A stretch of 64,000 bases of DNA. Source: Glebionis coronaria (taxonomy: Eukaryota; Streptophyta; Magnoliopsida; Asterales; Asteraceae). The position numbers were made by a program, and so were the translations under genes. Below are positions 21,384-31,790 of this stretch, piece by piece; positions within the stretch are counted from its first letter, which is position 1; every line of letters begins with the position of its first letter. The stretch lies in NCBI GenBank assembly GCA_025667525.1, contig JANFOE010000576.1, positions 558,001 to 622,000 of the forward strand, in the 5' to 3' direction. The notes under the pieces are model-generated. The model was not told the origin of the DNA, ran no database searches, and saw only the letters and a list, made by a program, of their open reading frames with translations.

Positions 21384-24300
21384 ATGCGTACCCGTGCTCG
21401 TAAGAAGAAAGCAACTCCAGCTGAAGTCGAAAATCAACCTATTGTCACCATGGACAATCGACCAATAATCGAGCTTTTGCAATCGCACGTAGAGGGCAAC
21501 ACCGATGCAATTGTCATACCCGATATTGGAGCCAACAACTTTGAGCTCAAATCCGGCTTCATTCAAATGGTCTCTGCTCAACCATTCTTGGGGCGTACAC
21601 TTGATGATCCTCATGACCATATCAAAAGGTTTCTTCAACTCACTAATACGGTCAAGTTTAATGGGGTTTCACAAGAGGTAATTCGCTTGCAACTTTTTCC
21701 TTTCTCCTTAGAGGGACAAGCCCGGCATTGGCTTGATAAGGAACCACCACAAAGTATTCTTACGTGATCGGATTTAGAGACCAAATTTATTAACTACTTT
21801 TTCCCACCCTCACGTACTACCGCTTTGCGGAATGAAATCATTAACTTTGAACAAAAGTACGGTGAGACATTTAGTGAATCTTGGGACCGTTTTAAGGAAC
21901 TTTTAAGAAAGTGTCCACAACATGGTTTCACAAAAGTGCATCAAATTAACACTTTTTACAATGGTTTAAGCATGAATGACCAAGATTCACTAAATAGTGC
22001 CTCGGGGGGTAACATTTTGGTTAAGTCTTCTAATGCCGCATGGGATATTATTGAGAATAAATCTAAAGTGCAAACCAAAAGTGTTCAGGCTAATGTGGCT
22101 AGTTCTAGCACTAGTGACACCGAAAGGAGACTTGATAAGCTTACTACGGTTGTTGAAGCACTTACTTTACAAGCCGTTAACAATGCTAAAAACAACAATG
22201 CTATTAATATAACTTGTGAAACTTGTGGTGGGCCACACTCTTATGCTAATTGTGATAAAGCTTATGATCAATCTCACGAGGAAGTGTACGCTTACAACAA
22301 CACCGAGAGAGTTCATTTCAAGCCTAATGTCGATGTTAATCACTTGTCTTACAACTCGACAAATTATTTGGCTCCACCCGGTTTTTAACAAAGACCCCCA
22401 CAACTTAACCAAAACAACCAAGGGCCGCCAAGAGCTAATTTTCAAGGTAATGCGATTGTGAGGGGCTCCAATGCAAACCAGGGAAATTATCACATGCAAA
22501 ATCAAGGCTTTCCAAACCAAGGTTTCAATCCTCAAGGTTTTCCACCTTATAACCAATACCCAAACCAAGGTTTTCAACAACAAGGGTTCAATTTACCTCC
22601 TCCGCCAATGGACTTGGTTTTGCAAAAGTTGAATGAACATGAGAAAATCATGAAAGCAATGCAAGAATCTACTAGAAAAATTCAATAGTCCACGGATAGG
22701 AAATTCGTTCAAATATTACAAACCCTTCGCCCCCAAGGTGCTCTTCCTTCTACCACCGAAACAAACCCTAGAGCGAATGTGAGTGCTATTACTACCCGAA
22801 GTGGAGCAACTTTAGTAGGACCATCTATCCCTCCCCCAGTTACTCCATCTAAACCTCCTCCACCACCATTTACCCCTCCTACTCCCATGCCTAGTATTAG
22901 TTCTCCAATACCGTCTCCACCTCTTACTTAAGTAGTTCCCAAGAAACAACCTTCACCAACCCCACCTTCCACCTTTAAACCTTCAACATCTCAAACTTTC
23001 CCTGCTACACCTACACCACCTAAACCCAATATCCCTTATCCTTCTCGCTTAGACAAGTGCCAATTGCTCACCAAGGATGATATTCAAGTGTCAAACTTTT
23101 TGAAGAAGATTTCGGGAATGACCATCACCTTTAGCCTTGTTGAAACTCTAGCCCAAATGCCTAAATTCGTTAAGATGTTTAAGGAATTGCTTAATAAGAA
23201 GGAGAAGATGGCCGAGTTTGTTTATACTCGATTGAATGAAAACTGTTCTGGAGTCCTTCTTAAAGAACTTCCGGAAAAACATGGAGATCCCGGTCGTTTT
23301 GTGCTACCATGTACTTTTAACCAAACCGAAGAATTTACTGCCTTAGCCGATCTCAGGGCAAGTATTAATCTGATGCCTTTAAGTGTTTGGAAAAAGATAT
23401 CATTACCCGATCTTACACCAACGAAGATGACTCTTGAGCTAGCAAATCACACTCTCGCTTACCCTGTTGGTATTGCCGAAGATGTGTTTGTTAAAGTTGG
23501 CACCTTCACTTTCCCGGTCGACTTTGTTGTTGTTGATTATGAAATGGACCCTCGTATTCCGTTAATACTTGATCGGTCATTCTTGAGAACCGGAAAAGCC
23601 TTAGTCGATGTTGCCGAAGGTGAGTTAATCTTAAGGGTCGGGAATGATGCACAAGTTTTTAAAATGGGGAAGATCACAACCAAACCCAATGGAAGAGATT
23701 CAACGAATATGATTAATGTGATTGATGATTTTGTAGTCTACAACAATCCTCTTTTCGATTCTTGCTATGATAATCCACTATTCAAAGATGATGTGGATGA
23801 TTCTCTCTCCAATTTAGATCCTCCACCAATTCATGAGTCTCCACCAATTTATGATGACTATGATGATAATTCTAGTTCCGATGGGGATGATTATGATAAT
23901 TTTGTTTCAGAGTATCCAGACATGCCAACTTATGATGACTTTGATGATGTCGATACTCTTTCGAGTGATTCTTCACATGATGACCTTGCACCTACTTTTG
24001 ATGAAGATCATCCACCAACAATGCTTGATCCTACTTTGGATGACTACTCATTTGAGGAAGTTTTTGCTACTTTTCTCAACACTTACTTCCCAAATGAGAA
24101 TTATTCTCCTCCTTTAGACTTTGATGATGCTCTTTATCCTCCTTCGGATATTAAGAAACCCGTTTCAAAGGAGAATAAGCCGGAAGACACCGATATCCGC
24201 AGTACTTATGTCTTGACACCTCTCTATCCACCTTCTGAGGATGAGATTGTGAGATTTATGAGCGGATATTCTTCAAGGTCTACTGAGCCGGAGTGTTATT

Positions 24301-24572
24301 TTCCCCTAAAGGAAAAGGTGTTCGATCCCGGTATTGCAATTTTTAAGCCATGTCAGTATCCATCTGATGAAATAAAAGGAAAGATTTTTGGAAGTTGTGG
24401 AGATATGCTTGCACTTCATCCTACTTTCTACCACCGTGCTCAATCTTTGCTTAAGGGAACCTTGCCTACTCTTCTTTGGCTTGCCTTTTTCTCCTTAAGC
24501 TCGTGCTACTTGATGGACGAAAACCATGTATTTGATCCCGATGGATATGTTTCAAGCTTCTTCCTATGCTAA
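21384..24572 (+). pseudogene. gag-pro: Gag-protease polyprotein with acidic/hydrophobic tail (element Q)
   Basis: One frame runs from ATG (21384, MRTRARKKK) to TAA (24570-24572) with in-frame stops at 21765 (TGA, replacing a conserved Trp), 22386 (TAA), 22686 (TAG) and 22929 (TAA). It contains the Gag domain (about 21480-22060), zinc knuckle CETCGGPHSYANC (about 22215-22255), an Asn/Gln/Phe-rich repeat region, a Pro-rich linker, protease, acidic region and the conserved C-terminal tail with a hydrophobic run. The protease is damaged: ADLRAS replaces ADLGAS and LDRSF replaces LGRPF. The N-terminal half resembles the gag of W more than that of P, while the C-terminal half is close to P. No RT or integrase. 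Confidence 0.8.
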
Positions 24573-24579
24573 TCAAGGT

Positions 24580-24599
24580 CGAGTCAGGCTCACGACTCG
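24580..24599 (+). promoter_or_regulatory. Post-stop hairpin of Q
   Basis: CGAGTC-AGGCTCAC-GACTCG begins 8 nt after the stop codon. It is identical to P and equivalent to the hairpins in W, Z and R. Confidence 0.75.
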
Positions 24600-24892
24600 G
24601 TTAACAAAAACAAGCGCTTCTCGGGAGACAACCCGCAGTATCTATCCTTTTTCTCTGTTTTTTATAATAAGTGTAGGGAGACCCTAGTATGTGTTTGTTG
24701 TTTTTTTTCTTATCATGTGCAGCGATTCGAGCTTTCAAAGACCCATTCTTGATGACTTTTGACAACCCGTGATCCCGTGTAACCGTCTTCCCAGTTCTAT
24801 CCTAAACTCTTTTGATTCTCTATTTTATATTCTTCAATATTAAAATAGGAATCACTTTAGTTGTCTTTTCCTTAGCAAGATTTAAACAAAGT

Positions 24893-24972
24893 GCACAATG
24901 TCCTAAGTGTAGGGGAGTTTACTTCCACATGCTTAAACATTGAGGACAATGTTTATATTAAGTGTAGGGGGA
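24893..24972 (+). promoter_or_regulatory. Internal hairpin plus purine-tract modules (Q)
   Basis: ACAATGTCC followed by AAGTGTAGGGGAG (about 24895-24916), then arms AAACATTG and CAATGTTT (24935-24954) followed by AAGTGTAGGGGG (24960-24971). The same order occurs in P. Confidence 0.7.
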
Positions 24973-25194
24973 CTTCTATCAAAGTTAAGTGGGCTTTTCC
25001 TTGTATTTGTCCTCATTTTAACTAGAAAATTGATTTTTTGACATTTTCAAAATTTTTGATCTATTTTGGCCTACTTGTAATTACATTTTTATAGTTATTT
25101 TCTTTCTTTATTAGAATAAATTTTAAATAAAGTGGTTTTAATTTTTCAACGTTGTGAAATTTTTGACTCAACCCGAGTTTACTTATCTAAGTTT

Positions 25195-26275
25195 ACTCTA
25201 GCTAGTATCCTTAACGTGTTTAAGTCAAGTTTTGCTAGGCTTTTATATAGGGAACTTTAAAACGCGAAAGTCTTAACTCTTACGGGTTAAGAAAAAGAAC
25301 TTTTCGCAAGTTCCTATAATTGATCCTAGAAATTCGTTTATCAAAGGAACTTTAAAATGCGAATTCTAAACTTGAAAGAGTCCAAGAATTTTCAAGATCC
25401 TATAGATGACTTGAAAAACCCAAAACTTTGGATTAATTGGCTAAGCATCCACGAGTCTCATTCCTTGAGATCTTAAATTGTGGAGAACGAGAGATGATAG
25501 AGTCAATTATAAGTTTGGTATTCTTTCATGAATTTATGTGAGTTGATTATAAGCTTTTTCTCCCATCGCTTGTTAATAAATTTAATTGCAATAAATAAGG
25601 TCGTACGATTTGAAAAGTTACTTAGCTTCTAGCCCAAGATCGTTTAAAAGTTGCTCGGTATTAATAAGATTTCATAGCCAATGCATAACTTATTGAAGCG
25701 GGATGCGACGATTGGCGAGTCCAAAAAGGCCCTAACAAGGCATGAGGGCTACATTTTGTTGCTAAAGATCCCAAGTGATGTGAAGAATCATTTATCAAAA
25801 ATCAATATGAAGGATCGAGACACACGACGAAAAGCAAATACTCCCCAAAAGATCATGGAGAAATCTATCCGAAAAGACCCTAGCAAGGTATGAGGATAAA
25901 TAGATCCAAGTCCTTAAAGGAGGCGGATCGTTGTATATCAAAATCCAAAATAAAGATTGGAGAAAAATGAAGAAGTCGTGGTCCACATATGAAGAATCTC
26001 TCAAAAAGTTCAAGTGAAGAAATTCCTATTATGAAGAGAAGACCATTAATTTCATGAACGTCTCTCAAGATTTGAAGTATGAAGTCACCGCCAAATATCG
26101 GTCCGAGAAAGGTCTCAAATCGTGAAGCGAGTTATGCCAAGATATAAACTTTATGAGGTCCCGAGAAGCAGTTTTAAAAGATTTTGTCCTTTAGCTAACT
26201 ATTGATTAAATCGTCCTACTTTATTTTCAGCCTAAATAACTATCGATATAAGTCAACAATGCATCCTCGTGATCA
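25195..26275 (+). other. Conserved non-coding block of Q (shared with P and W)
   Basis: This is the plus-strand counterpart of the P and W blocks, containing GGCATAACTTATTG-like (here GCATAACTTATTGAAGCGGG), AGACACACGACGAAAAGC and GAGGCGGATCGTTGTATATC. The short frame at 25681-25893 inside it is not preserved in W because of 1- and 2-base indels, so I do not call it a gene. Confidence 0.75.
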
Positions 26276-26580
26276 TTCAACACAACAATAAAATATAAGA
26301 GATACACCTAGGAATAAGGGAGTCTAAGTAAATAATTGGCCCACATTAGTTTGTGTTAGTTTGCTAACTTATAATAACAACGATCTCGTTTTTAAGCTTG
26401 GTTTGGGGAACGTGAAACTTGAGGATGATAATCATTCATGACATTCCGAAACCCTAAGGTAAGTTTTTGATCTTTTTACTTGTTTTCTTCTTTTAAAATA
26501 TTTTGTCTCTTTAATAAAGGCCAATGTGGATTGATTGTGATGGAAAATGTTAAACTTGCTTTGTAATCAATGCATTGCAT

Positions 26581-26612
26581 GAGGACATTGCAATGATCAA
26601 GTGTAGGGGATT
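26581..26612 (+). promoter_or_regulatory. Terminal polypurine tract of Q with upstream palindrome
   Basis: GAGGACATTGCAATGATC, then AAGTGTAGGGGATT, then the LTR at 26613. The palindrome CATTGCAATG is at 26586-26595. The module is almost identical to P. Confidence 0.8.
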
Positions 26613-28298
26613 TGATAGGTGTGAAAACACCCATTCTGTCACCACTTAATTATAATAATAACCAAGCCAAAACGTGTATTTTATATCGTAAATGTCGAAA
26701 TTATGTGTGGTTTGTGTTTTTATTGTGTTTTAGGAACAAAAGATGAAAAAGGAAGAAAACACGGGCTTTTATCGATGAAAACGAGAAAAGACGAAGTCAA
26801 AAGATCAAGAGTGCAAAAAGAACGGAAGTCCAAGGCCTATTCTGAAGATTTATCAAAGAAAAAGTCTAAAGACGGAAGTTTAATGAAGTCGAATAACTCA
26901 AGTCTAATTATTGAATAAATTATAAGACAAGTTCAATTTATATCGACAAATCCCGAGACGACGTCGAGAAAGACAAAGAATTTAAATCCAGTTGAGACGA
27001 GAAAGTGAAAGAAAGAAGGAAGCAACACATGCACTCCCCACTTCCTATATATACCCTCCTAATGACACATTAGGGGGGTGTTAGTTAGTTAGTCTTCATT
27101 TTTTTCTTTTGTAGCTTTAATTTTTTAGAGAGAGAAAGTGTTTAACTTTCTCTCACTAGCACTTCATCTTTTATCTTTTATCCTCCTTTCTAGTTTTAAT
27201 CTAATCTTTACTTTTAAAAAGCTTAAACTTGTTTTAATATTAATCTTATTCTACCTTTCTTATTTTGTTTATCTTTGATTCGTGATAATCTTTGATTTTG
27301 TTTCATCTTGGAGTTCATGTGATTAAAAAGTTTATCTTTTTATTCATCTCTAACTTTTAATACGAATTGAGCTTTGAGCTTGACATGCTTATTGGCTTAT
27401 TTGGTATTTAGGTTATTTGTTTTAAAGTTTTATTAAAGGTTTTGTATTTTTAAAGTTTGATTTAAAAAGTTGCTTATTTATAGTTTTGTAAGTTTTATTC
27501 GTTCTTATTTAGTTCGTTGAATTATAGTTTGGTATGATTTCGGTTTTAGTTTATTGAAAAGTAGCTTATTTGATTGCTTATTTCGTATTGCATTACATCG
27601 GAAAGGGGTTTCCCTATTCCGACCAACATTCCGATTAGAGCCTTTATTATTCCGATAGTATTCCGATCACTGGATTGGAAAAGGGTTTCTGGATTCCGAT
27701 TGGGATTCCGATTGGACATTCCGACGTGTTGTTTTGTTGGACATTCCGATAGCTTTGATTTTCAACGTTCCGATTGTTTCCTTTTTTCTCACATTCCGAT
27801 AGGATTTCTTTTGGGATTCCGACCATATTCCGACAGATACATATTCCGATAGCATTCCGATGCTTATTCCGACGGGATTCCGACCAGTTTTCCGAGAGAT
27901 TTGAGTTCTACTTTTACTTTTTTTGGTTTAATTTCCAATTTTATTTTCCCCACAATTTTTACTTAGTGTTATTTTAATTGTCTTAACTTTGATTTAATTT
28001 GAAGTTTTCATTTTATTAAGTTTTCAAATTTTACTTTTTAAAGTTTTAACTTTTCGTCATTTATTTTTAAGTATTAATTTTAGTTTTAAATTTCAAGCTT
28101 CCACTTTTACTTAACGACATTTACATTTGCTTTTACGTTTTCATTTACATTTACATTTTTATTTTACTTGTAGTTTAAAATAGATAACCTTTTCCCTTTA
28201 TATTCCACCAAGAACGATTGAGTCGCACTAATAACTAATAGTCAGTTCGAAAAGACCGATTTCAACGAACTTCATAACTGAGTAAAATCTAGTTATTA
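26613..28298 (+). repeat. 3' LTR of element Q
   Basis: This is the 1686-bp partner of the 5' LTR without the SINE. TATA/inverted repeat is at 27046-27078 and the ATTCCGAT array at about 27600-27895. The ATGCA target duplication follows directly. Confidence 0.9.
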
Positions 28299-28444
28299 AT
28301 GCACAAGGTCAATGCAAGGAAACATGCTCAAGACTAAAGTCAAAGATCACATCAACATATTCACAAGAACAAGATCGAAGACTCAAGCATAGTATGCTAG
28401 GTTTAAGATTTTGTAAAATGGTGTGACCTCCCTTAGGGGGAGAT
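28299..28444 (+). other. 3' internal tail and polypurine tract of Y
   Basis: After the Q target duplication, 146 bp of Y lead to CCTTAGGGGGAGAT directly before the LTR, a copia-type PPT. No ORF is present. Confidence 0.7.
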
Positions 28445-28993
28445 TGTTGGAAATACGAAATTCCAAAGAAAGTATCGGTCACATCATAGTTAGCATAGCT
28501 AGCTAAAGATCACGAGCTATAGACTATTTAGGACTTTGTCTCTTGGAGCGACCTCCCTTAGGGGGAGATTGTTAGAAATACGTAATTCTAAAGTCTCGGT
28601 CACATCATAGTTAGCATAGCTAGCTAAAGATCACGAGCTATAGACTATTTATGACTTTGTCTCTTGGAGCGACCTCCCTTAGGGTGGGATTATTGGAAAT
28701 ACGTTTTACGTATTTAGGAAGGATCGGTCACTCCAACGAGATGTATCTATTATGGGCTCGTGATCTAGTAAGTTAACATATAACCCACTAATCCCACATG
28801 TAGGGTGAGATATATATACCCCCCCTCCTAGCATGTTAGGAGGGGTTGGTTCTCACACTTTCACACTTTTCTAATCTAATATTTTCTTATTCTCTCCAAC
28901 CTCTCTCTACTTTCTCTCTCTAGTTCTTCATCTATCTTTCTCTCTTTAGATCATTCCAAGGTTTAGATAATCCAAGGATTACGTAGACCTACA
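28445..28993 (+). repeat. 3' LTR of element Y with triplicated PPT/LTR junction
   Basis: The LTR ends GACCTACA at 28993, matching the 5' LTR remnant. At its start, a unit containing GACCTCCCTTAGGGGGAGAT and TGTTGGAAATACG recurs at 28425, 28550 and 28671 (spacing 125 and 121 bp), so the PPT-LTR junction occurs three times; the third copy has TATTGG in place of TGTTGG. The oldest LTR start could be 28445 or about 28691. Confidence 0.7.
28811..28845 (+). promoter_or_regulatory. TATA box and inverted repeat, Y 3' LTR
   Basis: TATATATA is directly followed by CCCCTCCTA and, after 6 nt, TAGGAGGGG (28822-28845), a perfect 9-bp inverted repeat. It is equivalent to X, P and Q. Confidence 0.75.
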
Positions 28994-31182
28994 GAACCAC
29001 CAACCCTCGAATTGAAAGATCTTCCTCCTCACCTCGAATATACATTCTTGTAAGGAAACAATAAGTTTCTGGTTATTATTGCGAAAAATCTTTCAGATGA
29101 TGAGAAAACCGCACTTATCGAAGTCTTAAAAGCTCATAAAGGGGCAATTGCGTGGAAACTTTCCAACATTTAGGGTATTGACCTAAAAGTTTTTACTCAC
29201 AAGATTTTAATGGAGGAGGACTACAAGCCCGCAACCCAATGTCAAAGGCGGGTTAATCCAAAAATTCATGACGTCATAAAAAAGGAAGTGTTAAAACTTC
29301 TTGACTCGGGAATGATTTACCCAATTTCTGATAGCCCTTGGGTGAGCCCAATCCACTGTGTCCCTAAGAAGGGAGTTATAATCGTTGTGCCAAGCGATGA
29401 CAACGAGTTAATTCCCACTCAAATCGTATCCGATGGAGGGTGTGCATTGACTATTGAAAGCTCAATAACGCCACTCGAAAAGTCCATTTTCCCTTGCCTT
29501 TCATGGATCAAATGTTGGAGCGTTTAGCGGGAAACGATTTCTATTGCTTTTTAGATGGTTTTTACGGTTACTTTAAAATCCCCATCGACCCTTGTGATCA
29601 AGAAAATACTACGTTTACGCGTCCATATGGAACATTTGCTTATCGTCGAATGCCATTCGGACTTTGTAATGCATCGGAACCTTTTAAAGGTGCATGATGG
29701 CTATTTTTCACGATATGATCGAGAAGACGATGGAATTTTTCATAGATGACTTTTCGGTGTTTGGTGAATCGTTCACTTCGTGTTTAAACAACTTAGAAAA
29801 AATATGCTAAATGTTGTGGAGAAACAAACCTCATACTTAATTGGGAAAAATGTCATTTCATGTGTTGTGAGGGAATCGTCTTAGGGCATAAGATCTCGAA
29901 AGCGGGGATTGAGGTAGACAAAGCTAAAATTGACGTCATCGCTAAATTACCTCATCCCAAAACCGTCAAGGGAGGTAGGAGTTTCCTAGGCCACGCGGGG
30001 TTTTATCGTCGATTCATAAAAGATTTTTCAAAGATATCTCGACCCATGACACGCCTTCTCGAAAAAGATGCTCCTTTCGTCTTTTCTGAAGATTGTGTTC
30101 GAGCGTTTGAAACTCTTAAGAGGAAACTTACCGAAGCTCCCATTTTCGTTGCACCAAATTAGAATTTACCCTTTGAAATCATGTGCGATGCAAGTGATTA
30201 TGCAATGGGTGCTGTTTTGGGGCAACGTCATGAAAAGCACTTCTTGCCTATCCACTATGCTAGTAAGACAATGACCGAGGCTCAAATAATATACACCATA
30301 ACGGAAAAAGAATTACTTGTCGTGGTGTATGCATTTGAGAAATTCCGACATTACCTTGTCTTAAAAAAAGCATAGTGTATACGGATCATTCGGCTATCAA
30401 ACACCTCTTTGCTAATCTTGATGCAAAGTCGAGATTGCTTCGTTGGATTCTCCTCCTTCAAAAATTTGATGTCACAATACTTGACAAAAAAGGAGCCGAT
30501 AATCTCGTGGTCGATCATCTCTCTCGTTTATAAGATCCTCAGCAAAACGTGCTCGAGAACAATGGAAATTACCGAAACATTCCCTCTCGAGACGCATGAT
30601 GTAGTGAATTCTAAGGAAGATTCTTCCACCCCATGGTTTGCAGACATTGCAAATTACCATGCAGACAACTTCATCATCAAGGGTATGACGACTCAAGAAA
30701 AGAGAAAAATTTTCCGAGACGTCAAGTTCTATTTTTGGGACGACCCTTATCTCTTTCGAGTTTGTGCGGATTAACTCGTCCGACGGTGCGTCTTTGGCAC
30801 CAAAGCTACTAATATACTTAGAGCTTGTCATGAGGGGCCCACGGGTTGTCATCATGGTGCTAATATCACGGCTAAAAAGGTGTTCGATGCCAGCTTCTTT
30901 TGGCCTATAATTTATCGAGATGCACACGCACTTATCAAGTCGTGTGACTCATGACAACGTCAAGGAAAAACCTCACAAAAGGATGAAATGCCACAAAACA
31001 TAATCCAAGTATGTGAGATCTTTGACGTTTGGAGAATTGACTTTATGGGAGCTTTCCCATCATCTCGTGGAAAAAATACATCCTCGTTGCCGTTGGCTAT
31101 CTATCTAAGTGGGTGGAAACCAAAGCTTTGCCCACTAATGATGCTCGTGTGGTAGTCAAGTTTTTTAAACAATTGTTTTCTC
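28994..31182 (+). pseudogene. pol: Athila pol, RT to integrase, first part (element Z)
   Basis: Immediately after the Y LTR the frame reads EPPTLELKDLPPHLEYTFL, the segment before RT in Athila pol. Reverse transcriptase (LLDSGMIYPISDSPWVSPIHC; FIDDFSV as the YXDD-type active site near 29735), RNase H (EIMCDASDYAMGAVLGQR near 30177, TDHSAIKH near 30380), the integrase zinc region and FMGAFP (near 31050) are visible. At least one 1-bp deletion (near 29433) and many in-frame stops have destroyed the frame. The copy is closely related to W. It is cut by T at the codons for LFSRFGTP and resumes at 50193. The N-terminal part lies beyond Y, outside the window. Confidence 0.85.
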
Positions 31183-31790
31183 TGTAAAACCCGCATAAAA
31201 AATACATGAAAATACCATAAAATTTAAAACTTTATTAATTAAATAAATCATGAAAAATAAATGTGAATATTAATTACGACACGACAAGATATGACATGGA
31301 ATTAAAATCATGAATTCACGACAAGTAATAACGTATATATTAGTTATAATACGAAGAGCATATAATTAATTCACGATAAATAAACCCGTATAATAAAATA
31401 CTATATGACAAGTTAAATTACGAGGGTAATAAGTCACGACACACATGGAAATAAATATTATAACTAGAAATAAAATGGGTTACATGCTAAATAAACAAGC
31501 CTTACAGAAAATAAAGGCCCAAGGGCCCAATCCAATAAGGAAACAAAAACAACCAGGCGTGTGTTTTTTTTTCATTTTTTTCAAATCAGAAAACCAACGT
31601 GAAACCCTAAAAAAGGTTCTTGGCCGCCAAATTTAAAACCCAGAAAGGAAGAGAAGAAATTGTTGTTGATATTTGATTCTAAGATATTCGTGTTTTCATT
31701 TGTTTAGTCCTTCATCAATCGGTAACCATCAAACCAAATTTTTTTATATCACTCTTGAAACATAAATTAATAAAAGGGTGATGAGAAAAA

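Larger units (their letters stand above)
19278..28298 (+). mobile_element. Athila-type non-autonomous retrotransposon Q, complete with TSD
   Basis: LTRs at 19278-21178 and 26613-28298 flank an internal domain on the plus strand. The target duplication ATGCA is present at 19273-19277 and 28299-28303. LTR ends are TGATAGG...AGTTATTA, so the right end is TA instead of the usual CA in both LTRs. Layout matches P: tRNA-Asp primer site, Gag-protease-tail frame, conserved non-coding block, PPT. RT and integrase are absent. The element is dead because of four in-frame stops. Confidence 0.9.
3754..28993 (+). mobile_element. Copia-type retrotransposon Y, pol-less, hosting two nested Athila elements
   Basis: Y runs from a truncated 5' LTR (94 bp left after the X insertion) through a tRNA-Met-type primer site, a motif-rich leader, broken Gag-like ORFs and long non-coding sequence to a purine tract and 3' LTR ending GACCTACA at 28993. 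Removing P (8206-17387), Q (19278-28298) and one copy of each TSD leaves about 7 kb. No protease, integrase, RT or RNase H motifs are visible in the remaining Y sequence, so it is non-autonomous. It lies inside the pol of the Athila element Z, whose reading frame begins immediately after 28993. The left boundary in Z is outside the window. Confidence 0.75.

Noticed and set aside
25681..25893. 70-codon basic ORF within the conserved non-coding block of Q
   Set aside because: The aligned sequence in W has 1- and 2-base indels that break the frame, so conservation is not at protein level.
28994..31182. Treating the Z fragments at 28994 and 50193 as two separate elements
   Set aside because: The codon sequence is continuous across T ([10 protein letters not shown] / [10 protein letters not shown]) with a near-perfect 5-bp duplication, so they are one element.
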